45,666 bases of DNA from Amoeboaphelidium occidentale (GCA_023515795.1 JALGPX010000062.1:17110-62775), one strand, 5' to 3'. Positions 31,198 to 42,032 are shown, counted from the stretch's first letter. Notes: generated by a model from the sequence alone, not told the origin. Numbers and translations: made by a program.

Positions 31198-31269
31198 TAA
31201 AATGTGTCTGAAAGTCGAATGTTCCGCACCCAAAATCGCTTGTGCTTGGTGTTCTGAGAAGTTTTCAAC

Positions 31270-34200
31270 ATGATCGTCTCCCAAAAGCTGATGTCGAGGA
31301 CTTTGTGTATAACTTTCGTCCTGGCTCAATTGTTTCAAGTTACAAGGCCACTGGACCATGAAAAAAGTTTCCTTCTGCAAGATGGAGCTTCCAACGTTTT
31401 TGCTGTCGCTTTGTATCAGGGATCGCTGCTATTCACTTCTGCGAATGATATTGTTCAGAAGAATACTGAAACTGGTGCTGTTGAAAGAACTTTCAGAGCA
31501 CACACTGGAGAAATAAGATCAATGCTCGTTACATCTAATTCTTTGTTAATATCTTGTGGCTACGATGATTTTATCATCCTTTGGAATCTTGAAACTGGTT
31601 CGATTGTCAAAAGAATCTGGCTGAGATCAAGTGGTACTTTTGTTCAGAATATCTTTTTTGGAGTCAATGGAATCTTCACTGGTGGACAAGATTTCAAAGT
31701 TAGACAAATTGATGTTGAGACAGGTCGGTTGATCAGGACAACAGGTATGATCGCCTAATTTGGCACTCTTATGATTTAGATGTTGGCGGTTTTGTTAATA
31801 GTGTTATCCAAGAAGAAGAGTTCTTATATGTTGGAAAAGAAGGTGTATCTTCAAATGTTCTTAAGTTGCATGTCTCGACTGGGGTACTAAATCGAGTATA
31901 CGCTGGCCACACAGACACCATCAACTCCCTAGCTCTCTCCCGGAACAAGTTATTTTCTGCTTCGACAGACAGAAAGGTTCTATGTTGGGACAAAATTGAT
32001 GGCAATCTATTGTTCACTTTTCTTGGACACGTCGATGGTGTTCTCGTGGTTGCTGTTTTTGGCGATAAATTGTACTCTGGAGGAGGGGATTCTGTGGTAA
32101 TTAAATGGAATATAGAAGACGGAACAATGATCCGAGAGTTTCCAATGGTTCATATAAATACGATTTGGTGTTTTGCATACAAGGAAGGAGCTCTATATTC
32201 CGGATCAATCGATGCTTCTGTTGTTAAATGGAACGCCAGCACATTGGCTCCACTTCAAATGTACAGAGGTCGTAGTATCAAACAAAGGTTTGTCCTTACG
32301 TGGAGAAATGTTATTATCAGTTGTGGAGAAGGTGCAATAATTGAAGTCTGGAACAATGGCCGAGACAGCTTCAATCCTATTGCTGTTCTCTTCGGCCATT
32401 TGGTAGCAACAAATTGTCTTTCCATTCATGAAGATTTTTTATACTCGGGTAGCAAAGATAGTACAATTAGACAGTGGAACATTGTAGATTACGTGTGCTT
32501 GAAAATTTATACCGGTCATGCCAGTTCTGTGAATTCTATTGATTTTGATAACTCGTTCATGTATTCTGGAGGTCAAGAAATGGTAAATTATCAATGGAAT
32601 GTATCCCTTGAGTACCCGGTTGGCGAGTTCAGAGGACACACCAAAGCAGTAACATCGGTTCAAGTTGGTACAGATTATCTTTTCTCTGGATCTTACGATT
32701 TCCATGTTATCATGTGGGAAAAAGCCACAGGAGCAAGAATAAGATCATTTTTAACACTCAATGAGGTGAATGATATACTCCTTGTTGGAGATGGGATCGT
32801 GGCTGCTAATTATGGCGTTCAACTGTTTTCTATTTTTACCGGCGCAGTCCTCGCTGTCCAAGAAGGTAATTAAAAACCGAAAATTTGATTATTTCTTTTA
32901 GAACTTGACGCCTGTTACAGTCTGTCGTCTTTTGGAGAGCGGGTTTATTCTGGTCATGAAAACAGTTTGATCAGATCTCGAGATGGAAGCTCTCTAGTTA
33001 TTATTGAAACGTTTCAAGGTCAACAAGGTATTGTGTTTTCACTCTGTTTCGATACATCTGGCATACTTTATTCCACTGGATTTGACGGCGCCGTCAAAAA
33101 ATGGAACATGGCTGACAGAAGAGTTGCATTTTCGTTCGAAAACAGAAATGGATCTATAACTTCATTGGCTGTACTGGATGAATATCTGTATGTTGGAGTC
33201 AAAAGCGGTTTAGTTATGACCTTTGAAATCGAATCCGCTCTTATCACTGCTATTAATCGCAATCATACTAAACCTGTGACATCGCTAATGATTTTGGAAG
33301 ATCAGATTTTCTCTGCAGGCCAAGACGGATTGCTGTTGAAACAGCCTGATGCAAATAATGAAACAGTAATTAAGATACGCGACTCACAGGAAATTGCTCT
33401 TTACGGTTTGGCGTTCTCCAGAATGCGCTTGGTAACAATCAAAGGGGAATTCACCATTCTGTTACTACAGTTGAACAATCTTGCTGCTGCAGAAAGGTCC
33501 ATAGTATCTCTTACTCCACTGACATGCATATCTGCTACGGAATCACTCATTTTGGCTGGATCGAAATCGGCAGAAATTCTTGCATGGGATGCTGAGACGT
33601 TAAGCAAGGCGTTCGAGTTGAAAGGACATTCGTCTCAACCAAATTTTCTACTACCTTACGGGGACGATTTGTATTCGGGCTCTAATGATAAAACAATCAT
33701 TCAGTGGTCTCTCTCGGACAAATCTATGTTGCGAGTACTGACAAGGTTCTCATCGAGCTCCCTTGGTCATTTGGGACCTGTGAATTCTCTCACCATTTGT
33801 AACCGAGTTCTGTTTTCTGGGGGATCCGACTTGACTATCCGAAGATGGAACACATTTTCAGGCAAACATGAAGATGTGTATCGTGGTGTGACTAAATCTG
33901 TTACATCTGTTCTTTGTGTCAATGATACCTTATTTGCCGGAAGCGAAGATTTTTCAGTTCTGCTCTACAGACCAAGCTTTCCTGTTACTACAGATAGTAT
34001 GTCAACGAATACCAAAATAGCGTCAGTGGTATCAAAACGGCGCAAGACAAGACTTGCTCAAGTATCGAGAATCAATAATCCTGTTGGAATCGAGAGTGTA
34101 ACTCTTTACGCTAGCATTGGCTTGATTTCATTCTTCCTAATATTGACATCAATAGTCTTTGTGCTAAAAAAGAGATCGCTAAAGAAAGCTGAATTAAAAA

Positions 34201-34976
34201 CTGGCTCTGTGACTTCAGAAACCGAATCAAATATCACTGTGGGTGATTTGGCCACAGTTGTCAATTCTGTCATGGGAATATCTCGACATGCGGCATACAT
34301 TATAGACAATTCCGCTCTTGCAAAAGTTAAAAAATTGACGTCTGGCGGAGGAGGTGAATTGTTTATATCAAAAATCATGGACAACTCTCTTCGAGAGACA
34401 ATAGGCGAAACAGTTATCCAGAAAGTTGTGTTTGTCAAGAACCAGGCTATCAAGGAAGCATTCTATCAGGAAGTCGGGATTATGATCACTCTATCAACCT
34501 TTCCCCATATTTGCAAAATTCTGGGCTATACAGAAGATCCTTCTTCAATAATCATGAAGTTTTACGAAGATGGATCATTATTTGACTGGGTGCGTAGCAA
34601 AAGATACAAAGACAAATGGGTTCCAAAAACTTTGAAAGAAATTTCACGGGCTTTGCAGACTATGCACACTCATTTCTTAGCCCATTGCGATATAAAGACG
34701 CAGAATGTTTTAATTGAATATGTCAATGAAACACCATCATGTTACCTGACTGACTTTGGGATTACTCAAGTATTATCCGAGCAAATTATCGCGACTAGAG
34801 CTTTCAATATCAAGAATTTGAAAGGCTTATCAATTCAATTTGCCGCTCCTGAAGCCTTTCATAACTTTAGATCTGCAACATACAAGAGCGTGGACTTTAA
34901 GAAGTATGACCTCTACTCATTCGGTTGCGTCATTTACGAAATCACTACCAAGAAAGCACCATGGGGTAATCTTTAA
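31270..34976 (+). CDS. WD40-ectodomain receptor-like protein kinase 2
   Basis: 1211 aa from three exons: 31270-31744, 31780-32865 and 32902-34976. The introns are 35 and 36 bases (GTATGA...TTTAG and GTAATT...TTTAG). Signal peptide near the start (an ATG at residue 8 is also possible), then WD40-like repeats to about residue 890 (LYSGGGDSVVIKWN, LYSGSKDSTIRQWN, LYSGSNDKTIIQWS). One TM (about 919-942) and a kinase domain (about 995-1211) follow. The loop is glycine-rich (LTSGGGGELF), the catalytic loop is HCDIKTQNVLI, DFG is intact, and QFAAPE is present, so it could be active. The frame stops at KKAPWGNL, again just after subdomain IX, with 47 bases to the next ATG. It has the same architecture as WD40-kinase 1 but a different exon pattern, so the two are older paralogues. 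Confidence 0.87.
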
Positions 34977-35023
34977 TATAGTTTCGTATTACTTTGATCT
35001 GTTTCAACTTTTGAATTTCAAAC

Positions 35024-37519
35024 ATGATCATAGATACAAATCCATTAAAAGTGCTTCTGAGAAAAGTGCTAGAATACCCCGTAATAAGCATCATCTTTGG
35101 ATATGTCATAGTAGCTGTATTCTCAGTTGGTATCATGAATTTGAAAATGGAAACGGACCCTGATGTGCTACTAAGTACACCTTCATCAGATTCTTACAAG
35201 GCTTCAAAAAAAGCCTCAGAGTACTTTGAAGGCTCAGATCCATTCAATGTGCTTATCAGAAGTGACGAAGATATTCTCACTGATAAGAAGCTGCTACTAG
35301 AGATTTATGATTTGGGTAGTAACATCAGAAACATTTCCCATGATGGAAGGAATCTATTAGACGAGATCTGTCTCCGAGTGGCTAAAAATGGACAATGGGC
35401 ATGTTACTATACCTCTATCTTGGATTACTGGCCAAATAGAGACCAGCTGCAACAGGACGATCGAGTACCGGTAACACTGTCCAAATTCTTCCCTGGAGTG
35501 TGTGGCACAGTTGCAGAATCATCAGAAACTTTTGGCCGCATAGAATATGCTGATTATGGCTTGATATTAAGTTCAAAGACAGCTTCTATTACCTTTGTGG
35601 TTCGTTCAAACTTCACGGACGATGCTTTGAATTCCAAAAGAATGCAGTTCATGAAAAGCTTCAATTCTGTAATTAGCGACTTTCAAAGTGCTCATCCTAA
35701 GCTGGAAGTATTGGTTGTGACCCCGGACTCCATAGTTGAATCCATGTATTCCTCGCAGCATGATATTATCTTTGGCATTGCCCTTGGGTTGCTCGTTAGT
35801 TACTTGGTTATTCTTATATTGGTGCCTCGAGGTGGAAAATCTTTACTTTGTCTATTTAAGAACAAGGTAATAATGTCTTTGCCATTATTCATAAACTGTT
35901 GCTTATCCATTACATCTGGGGTTGGCCTAGTTGCGTGGCTTGGATATCCTATTAATGTGCTTGGAATCCAGTACTTACCTTTTCTCATATTTACCCTTTG
36001 TATTGATAATTCTATTTACATGTTACTGTTGCTACCTCATATCGAAAAACCAGCTCAAAATGCGAACACCGAAATGGTCGAAGTTTACGATCCTGCTCAA
36101 CAAATTGTAAACTATTGGACTGACAAAGGCTACACTGTAATTGTAGCGACATTGGAAATTTTATTTGCACTCTTGCTTTGCCTTTTACTGAAGTTTAGTT
36201 TGGTTGAAAGCGTTGTCATTACAGCATCCGTCTGTATTATACTGAACTTGTTTTTGCAAGTCTTTGTAATATCACCTCTAGTTCTTCTTACTTTTAGAGA
36301 GAATGAGAATTTTTTGAAAGAGGATGTTTTTATATCAGGATTGAACAGATTATTCAGTAGAGCCTATACGGTTATACTGCAAAACGCGAAAATAAGGCGA
36401 GGTCTGATTATGCTGTTATTATCTGCAACGGCGGTGATATCCGCATTTGGAATAAGTCAAAAGCTTCAGTTGGATGCAAATGTCACAAGCCTTGTTCCAG
36501 AGACCAGTGATTTAGTCAAGCTTTTGAAGTATCGAGCCTCTGATTATGCAGATAATGGCTCAATGCAGGGATCTATCATTATCACTGAGCCAAAGCAGAA
36601 TTTTCCACATGTTCAGTTGAAACTGGAGAGACTCGCTGAAAAGTTGACGAAAGTTCCTGGCATTGACTCAGTACAGGCGTGGCCGTCTTTGTTGAAAACG
36701 TTTGTAGAACTCTCTGGCAAAAGCAACTATACCGACACATATCTTCGCAATAATAAGACAATTGCTGCAGCTGACTTTAAAACAGTCCTTGCTGAGATGA
36801 TGAGAGACTTTGGATTTGGTGGCGCGTGTCTTAAGCAAATGTTTGCATTCGATGATAAAGGTGATGTGATTGCCTCAAGGTTTTTGTACTTCTTTAGTAT
36901 AGATCAGTTCTCAGCATTTAAGATGTTTGAAGTTTACAGTAAAGTTTCTATGCTAATCGAGGAAAGTGGCGTAAATGGTTTTGGTGTTGGTTCATTTTAC
37001 GTGATGGCACAAATGTTTAATGGTTTATCCAATAATTTTGTGCTTGCTCTTAGCTTAGCAATTGTTGCAATTACTCTGATTAACTTTCTTAGCTATAAGG
37101 ATCCCACGGTAACTATTGTCAGCTTTATTCTAACAGCCTGTACAATTCTCTTGTGTCTTGGAACTGTTGGTTTATTCGGAATCGATTTGAATCCTCTCAG
37201 TGCTGCAAATTTCTTTGTAGCGGCAGCAATTTGTGTTGATTTTACCTGCGCGTTTTCTCCTATTCTCATTAAGCACAGAAATGGCTTTGGTTCCAAAGAT
37301 CATCAATTAGTCGTGCTGGTTGGAATTGAGATTTTTTCCGCACTTCTAGTATCTTTGTCTGGTTTGATTTTTCTTGGATTCAGTGGTTTCCCGTTCATCG
37401 AGATATATTTTCTCAGAATGTATTTGATTATTGTAGTTCTGACATACTTGTCATTTGGATTCGTCTTTCCTGCTTTATATGTGGAGCTTAAGGCTTGTTC
37501 TATGCCTAAAGAAAAATAG
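35024..37519 (+). CDS. RND-superfamily 12-TM membrane protein (Patched/MmpL-like)
   Basis: 831 aa, intronless. Two matching halves: TM1 (about residues 20-40) then a soluble domain of about 190 residues then five TMs, and again TM7 (about 465) then a soluble domain then five TMs. This is the RND plan used by Patched, NPC1 and MmpL proteins. The first helix is followed by LKMETDPDVLLSTPSSDSY, the usual start of the first RND porter domain, and a charged IDNSIYMLLLL segment lies in the TM4 position. The likely role is moving lipids, sterols or other hydrophobic compounds. Substrate and membrane are unknown, and too little sequence is conserved to choose between Patched-like and MmpL-like. It is the last gene of the plus-strand block and converges with the next gene, 31 bases away. 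Confidence 0.82.
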   Translation: MIIDTNPLKVLLRKVLEYPVISIIFGYVIVAVFSVGIMNLKMETDPDVLLSTPSSDSYKASKKASEYFEGSDPFNVLIRSDEDILTDKKLLLEIYDLGSNIRNISHDGRNLLDEICLRVAKNGQWACYYTSILDYWPNRDQLQQDDRVPVTLSKFFPGVCGTVAESSETFGRIEYADYGLILSSKTASITFVVRSNFTDDALNSKRMQFMKSFNSVISDFQSAHPKLEVLVVTPDSIVESMYSSQHDIIFGIALGLLVSYLVILILVPRGGKSLLCLFKNKVIMSLPLFINCCLSITSGVGLVAWLGYPINVLGIQYLPFLIFTLCIDNSIYMLLLLPHIEKPAQNANTEMVEVYDPAQQIVNYWTDKGYTVIVATLEILFALLLCLLLKFSLVESVVITASVCIILNLFLQVFVISPLVLLTFRENENFLKEDVFISGLNRLFSRAYTVILQNAKIRRGLIMLLLSATAVISAFGISQKLQLDANVTSLVPETSDLVKLLKYRASDYADNGSMQGSIIITEPKQNFPHVQLKLERLAEKLTKVPGIDSVQAWPSLLKTFVELSGKSNYTDTYLRNNKTIAAADFKTVLAEMMRDFGFGGACLKQMFAFDDKGDVIASRFLYFFSIDQFSAFKMFEVYSKVSMLIEESGVNGFGVGSFYVMAQMFNGLSNNFVLALSLAIVAITLINFLSYKDPTVTIVSFILTACTILLCLGTVGLFGIDLNPLSAANFFVAAAICVDFTCAFSPILIKHRNGFGSKDHQLVVLVGIEIFSALLVSLSGLIFLGFSGFPFIEIYFLRMYLIIVVLTYLSFGFVFPALYVELKACSMPKEK

Positions 37520-37550
37520 ATCTCAAAATTTCTTCAATCTATTCTCAGTT

Positions 37551-39563
37551 CTAGTTCATCATAAAGAAAGTCCACACAGCAACCAAGCCTAGCAAGGAAG
37601 TGCCATAGCTTAACAAAGAGTTTCCGCTGTTTAAGTCCTTTCCATCATCAGAAGAATCGTTTTCGATGGTTGCTTCTTTCAAGAAGGGTAAACTTACAAA
37701 GTTGACACCGTTCTCGGTTCTGACTTTGATTTGACGTTGAGCCCATAACTGTAATTGATCGCCAGATAGAAGTGAATCGTCGATAGAACAGAATTTCAGA
37801 GGATCATTCGCAGAGAAGGAAGCGACCTGAGCGGCTTTGGAAAATATACTATGAACTTCCTCTTTAAACTTGCCAGGTCTTGAACATTTCTGATCTGACC
37901 CTTCTCCACACCAGTCGCTAGCATTAGTTGGCAAAAGCAAACCAAGAGGATCCAAATCGTCAGGAATGTCAACAATCTTACTAAAGTCAGTGCACACCAA
38001 AGAGCCGCCGCAATCAGCTGATGTTTTGCAGTTCTTGAGTTCTCCAAATAAGGTTTTACAGTCCTTACCAACACATTGAGCTTCCATTTCCCAGAATTTC
38101 GGTGACTTTTCACAACGCTTAAAGAAAAGTTTCATGGTTAAATTCATCTTCAGCAAGGAATTAACGCCTTCATAAAGAAGCGCACACTTTCCTTTTGAGA
38201 AGCTCTCATAAGTGCATGACGGAGGAAGTTCGACTTGCACATTAGAAGGTCTCTTGAATCCCAATAACTTCAAGTAATCGTAAAACCCAGGACCCAAACT
38301 GACGGTGTCTGGATATGAACTTGCATCAATTTGATACAAGTATGGATGCAAGGACCATAAACCAAAACGAGTCAAGAATTGATTGTCATCAAGAGCTTTT
38401 CCTCCTCTGCATGTTTGCATTGTTTGCATAAGGTCGGCAACGTGTGTTAAAGCAGGTACTAATTTTCCGGCCTTCGCTTTCATTTTACCATCCATGAAGT
38501 TTACTTCACCAGAGCAAGACACTTTGGCCAACGTGACATGATCAGGAGAAGGCTTGAACTCAAAGAAAGGATCGGTAGGATCATTGAATGCGTTCTTGCC
38601 ATTGCTTAGCATTCCGTTCCAGTTCTTTAAGTTACCAAGTTTAACATCGATGGTTGATACTTCGTCATATGTATAGCACTTGGTCAAATTTGTTTCAATA
38701 AAACCATAATCAAATCTGAAATTTGAATCACCTTCCAAGTCAGTGGATAGTTCCCAGTCATCATAGAAGAGATCAGCACCACACAACGCAATGTTATTGA
38801 TAACTTGATTACCTCCCCAAATGTTGCTCTTCAAGAACGTCAACATATTGGTCAAGAAATCATTATCAGCTTTTGCATCACCAACATTAGTTTTCTGAAA
38901 GCAGCTTGGTGATGGCTCGTCGGCCAAAAGCATTCCTTGCAAGACATTGAATGCTGCAGAAATCTGCTGATCACGTGTACCAAAACCTCTGCATGTCAAT
39001 CCGGCGGAACAATCATTTGCAGTAGCACATGGTTGTAAAAATGACGCACAACCTTCACCCGAACAACCTACAACGATCTGATGCCACTTTGAGTTTGGAC
39101 ACTTCTTCAAAGCAGCTCCTAGAGCCAACTTGTACTTTGGAAGTTCAAACTGTAAACTACATTGACCATTCTTGCGATAAGTATCCAAGGAGCAACTATC
39201 AGGAATGTTGACATTAATGAAGTCACCAAAATCTGTAAGGTTTCTCGGGAACTTGCCAGCACAGGTTGTTGGATAACTAGTTGAGTTGGAGAGGATGTTC
39301 ATACCAGCAACAAAAGGATCATACATCAGATCAAAATCAGCATTGCTTAGATCATTGCATTGACAGGTTGCACGATCTTTAATGGTTTGGAATAGAGCAT
39401 CATAACCACGGACAAAGCCAGACATGTCTAGTGCTGTCGCAATCGGCAGGTTTGGGAACAAGACAGCATTGCCAGAACAATCGACAGTTAGAAGTTCATC
39501 AAAAGCACCACATTGAACCACTGCAGTTGTAACTGCGAAAGAGACGATGAATTTTATGATCAT
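37551..39563 (-). CDS. Cysteine-rich, GPI-anchored-type surface protein with two repeated units
   Basis: 670 aa from ATG 39563 (the frame is open three bases further with GTG). Signal peptide MIIKFIVSFAVTTAVVQCG, and a C-terminal hydrophobic end (LLSYGTSLLGLVAVWTFFMMN) after a Ser/Gly/Asn-rich spacer, the pattern of a GPI signal. The body holds two related units of about 300 residues. Each has a CSG start, a SCSLDTYRKNGQCSL or SCTYESFSKGKCAL segment, a CSGEGC or CVGKDC pair, and CATANDCSAGLTCRGF or CKTSADCGGSLVCTDF. The paired cysteines suggest disulfide-bonded extracellular modules. Family not recognised. A TATA-like sequence lies just upstream. Confidence 0.82.
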   Translation of the reverse strand: MIIKFIVSFAVTTAVVQCGAFDELLTVDCSGNAVLFPNLPIATALDMSGFVRGYDALFQTIKDRATCQCNDLSNADFDLMYDPFVAGMNILSNSTSYPTTCAGKFPRNLTDFGDFINVNIPDSCSLDTYRKNGQCSLQFELPKYKLALGAALKKCPNSKWHQIVVGCSGEGCASFLQPCATANDCSAGLTCRGFGTRDQQISAAFNVLQGMLLADEPSPSCFQKTNVGDAKADNDFLTNMLTFLKSNIWGGNQVINNIALCGADLFYDDWELSTDLEGDSNFRFDYGFIETNLTKCYTYDEVSTIDVKLGNLKNWNGMLSNGKNAFNDPTDPFFEFKPSPDHVTLAKVSCSGEVNFMDGKMKAKAGKLVPALTHVADLMQTMQTCRGGKALDDNQFLTRFGLWSLHPYLYQIDASSYPDTVSLGPGFYDYLKLLGFKRPSNVQVELPPSCTYESFSKGKCALLYEGVNSLLKMNLTMKLFFKRCEKSPKFWEMEAQCVGKDCKTLFGELKNCKTSADCGGSLVCTDFSKIVDIPDDLDPLGLLLPTNASDWCGEGSDQKCSRPGKFKEEVHSIFSKAAQVASFSANDPLKFCSIDDSLLSGDQLQLWAQRQIKVRTENGVNFVSLPFLKEATIENDSSDDGKDLNSGNSLLSYGTSLLGLVAVWTFFMMN

Positions 39564-39600
39564 CACAGAATGGGAAAAGTAAATTCTCAGTCGCGTAAAC

Positions 39601-39609
39601 TATTTATAA
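39601..39609 (-). promoter_or_regulatory. TATA-like box of the cysteine-rich surface protein gene
   Basis: Read on the minus strand the sequence is CTTATAAATA, ending 37 bases before the ATG at 39563. Position and sequence fit a TATA box with a very short 5' UTR. Inferred from sequence only. Confidence 0.4.
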
Positions 39610-39777
39610 GCGAAGGTTGTCATGGCAACAGTAGAAACACATGATCGTGTTTGAGGAATGCAGCCTCGAATTAAGGTTTGAAACACAGTTTACTGTGTAA
39701 ATTAGAACGTTACTTTGTGATTCACCAAATAGAACGACTTTGTCGATGTGTTACGCAGAATCTTTTTCCGCAGTTTA

Positions 39778-40834
39778 ATGACAACTACAGGTTTAACTTT
39801 GCTCCCAAAGGAGTTAATCCAACTGATCGCCCTTAACTTGGATGAAAAGGCGCTTGTCGCGTTTGAGAAATCTTCAAGTATCATCTTCGACGCAATAAAA
39901 GGTGATAAGTTCGTTTGCGATTACTTGAAAACTCAATTTCCTGGTGGTGCAATTGATGTCTGTTTAGGATGGCGTTCTGCTCCGTGCAATGTCGAGAATG
40001 TTCTGAAATTCCTGCAAGAGGATCCTCATGAATTTGCTTGTCACCACACCAAATTGATGTTTGATTTTGGCTTTTCATCACCATTCATAAAAATGGGTTA
40101 GATAAAAGGCAATTATGCCCAACTAAATGAGACGCTTAATGTTATTTTCAACAATGTAAACATGGAATGTCAGTTTCCTGGTGATAGAGGAGACAATGTT
40201 CCTTGGTTGAGATATCGCTTGGATTCAATGAGAAGAAAAATCCAGATTTAGCTTCATCCAAATATTGGCACGCTTATGAAGATGTCCTCTGTTGTAGATT
40301 GTTGAAAAGAGCGATTGATAAATGGTCAATGTTGCGTTTACTGAAAACTTGACCAAGTTTCAAAGGTATCTGGAATTTACTCAGCGCAATGGCTACAAGT
40401 TTTGCAAAGAGTATGTAGCAATTCAAACTGCACGTAAAGTTATTGAATATGTGTTATGGATGGATGTATCTGTAGATCATGTTATTAATCGCATGGAACC
40501 CATCATCGCATGTATCAAGGACTTTGAAAATTTAATGAGTGTCCTTGAATGGAAAAACGTTGTTTCATACAAGTATATTCCAAATAACTTGCATAAATGA
40601 AGAATGATTGTTGAAACCATGGCAAGAATTCGTCGCATGGCCAGTGCAAAGTTTTACAAGAAGTTTATTGAGAATTGGATTGAAAACTTCAAAGAACAAG
40701 TCAAGAAAGAGACACAATCGCAACTTCACATTTCAACTTTCCAAGAGATATCTCAATGGCGCGAATTCTATCCACAAAAATATTGGAGCTCTCTTGTTCA
40801 TCCAGAAACAACTCTGAACGATTTACTTCAATAA
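39778..40834 (+). pseudogene. Decayed F-box-like gene
   Basis: The first part, from ATG 39778, reads MTTTGLTLLPKELIQLIALN and on, an F-box-like N-terminus (LP-x-EL, then helices). It meets a TAG at 40099-40101, yet the same frame stays protein-like beyond it (GNYAQLNETLNVIFNNVNME). Near 40230 the coding frame shifts (NPDLASSKYWHAYEDV), and near 40320 it shifts again (VAFTENLTKFQRYLEF). A TGA at 40598-40600 interrupts the third part, which then goes on in frame to 40834. Two stops and two frameshifts over about 1 kb show a gene that no longer works, probably a former F-box protein of about 350 aa. Introns cannot explain the breaks because no GT-AG pairs remove the stops cleanly. Confidence 0.7.
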
Positions 40835-40884
40835 AAATTCAAAATATGAAGCGGACCATTAGCGCCATTACATCAGTTTATTAC

Positions 40885-41962
40885 TTAAGCCTGACAGCTC
40901 AAAAAGCCCTTTTCTAATTCATCACGGTTCAAGTTTCTGCCAATGAAGATTAGTTTGCTATCTGCAACAGAGCCATTCCATTTTCTGTCGAAATTTCCAT
41001 CAAACAACATGTGAACTGCTTGCAAAACAAATCTCTTATCTTTTCCTTGAAAGAAGATAACGCCTTTGGTGCGAAACAAATCGACACCCTTTTCACGCAG
41101 CAACATTCTTATCCAAGTCTGAAACTTCTCAAAATTTAACGGTGCTTCTGATGAAACGCCAACAGAAGTCACAGTCAAATCATGTTGATGCTCCTGATCA
41201 GTCAGGAATTCTGGTTCCTTCTCCAAAACACGACTCAAATCAAAACCTTTCACATTCAAGATTTCATCAAGATTAATTTTTCCGTACTGACAAGGAATAA
41301 TTGGTGCAATTGCATTAATTGATTTGATACGAGAAATAATTCTGTCAATGTCAGATTCAGATACCAAGTCAATCTTGTTCAAAAGTATTCTGTCGGCAAA
41401 CGCGATTTGCTCAATAGCTTCATTCTCCGTTCCTTCAGGCTTGTCCTTGTCATCTAAATGAGTTTCAACATGTTTTGAATCAACCTAACATGTTAAAGTT
41501 GTAACCACTTTGACTTACCAACGTAACGATCGCATCAAGAACATACTTGGAGCTAACTTCATCATCAACGAAGAAAGTCTGAGCAACAGGAGCAGGATCA
41601 GCCAAACCAGTACCTAAGCATTAAATGAATTAAAGATTGAAAATACTTTCGATAACAACCATATCGAACTTGTTTCTCTTGTTAGCGAGAGACTTCAGGA
41701 TCCTAATCAAATCACCTCTGACGGTACAGCAAATGCTACACAATTAGTCGCGTCATAAAATTTACCATCCATTGTTCATCTCAAAGATTTCTTCCTCTGC
41801 GTTTATCTTTAGGAGAGCATCATCAATGCCAATTTCACCAAATTCATTCTCAATCACAGCAATCTTCTTGCCATGAAACTCGTTGAGAATGTAATTCAAT
41901 AAGGTGGTTTTTCCTGAGCCAAGAAAGCCCGTCAATACGGTAACTGGGATGCGGTTGGTCAT
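40885..41962 (-). CDS. COG0523/CobW-family GTPase, likely zinc metallochaperone
   Basis: 326 aa from four exons: 41962-41766, 41735-41647, 41613-41519 and 41484-40885. The introns are 30, 33 and 34 bases. It has the G3E GTPase Walker [10 protein letters not shown] at about residue 11, an [11 protein letters not shown] segment, a metal-binding CxCC motif (GCICC) formed across the first splice junction, the [11 protein letters not shown] switch region, and NKIDL for guanine recognition. The C-terminal CobW_C domain includes [20 protein letters not shown] and ends in [15 protein letters not shown]. The family inserts metal into target proteins; eukaryotic members such as ZNG1 serve zinc enzymes. 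It is divergent from the WD40 gene (136 bases) and near the ZIP transporter, which supports a zinc role. Confidence 0.92.
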
Positions 41963-42022
41963 TTTTAGGATGAAAGTTTTCCCGTAGCGCTCCCATTAAA
42001 TGTCTGAACCGATGTGAACAGA

Positions 42023-42032
42023 TGATCACGCA
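42023..42032. promoter_or_regulatory. 10-bp motif TGATCACGCA between the CobW and WD40 genes
   Basis: The same ten bases occur upstream of the ZIP gene at 43407-43416. Here the motif lies 61 bases before the CobW ATG and 67 bases before the WD40 ATG, so it could serve both. It is a candidate shared site for a metal-response factor; unproven. Confidence 0.35.

Noticed and set aside
15118..37519. Operon-like cotranscription of the receptor block
   Set aside because: Short gaps are general in this window, including around unrelated housekeeping genes, and one gene runs the other way.
40099..40600. Stop-codon reassignment to explain TAG and TGA in the F-box-like gene
   Set aside because: TAG and TGA end other intact genes normally, and the region also has frameshifts.
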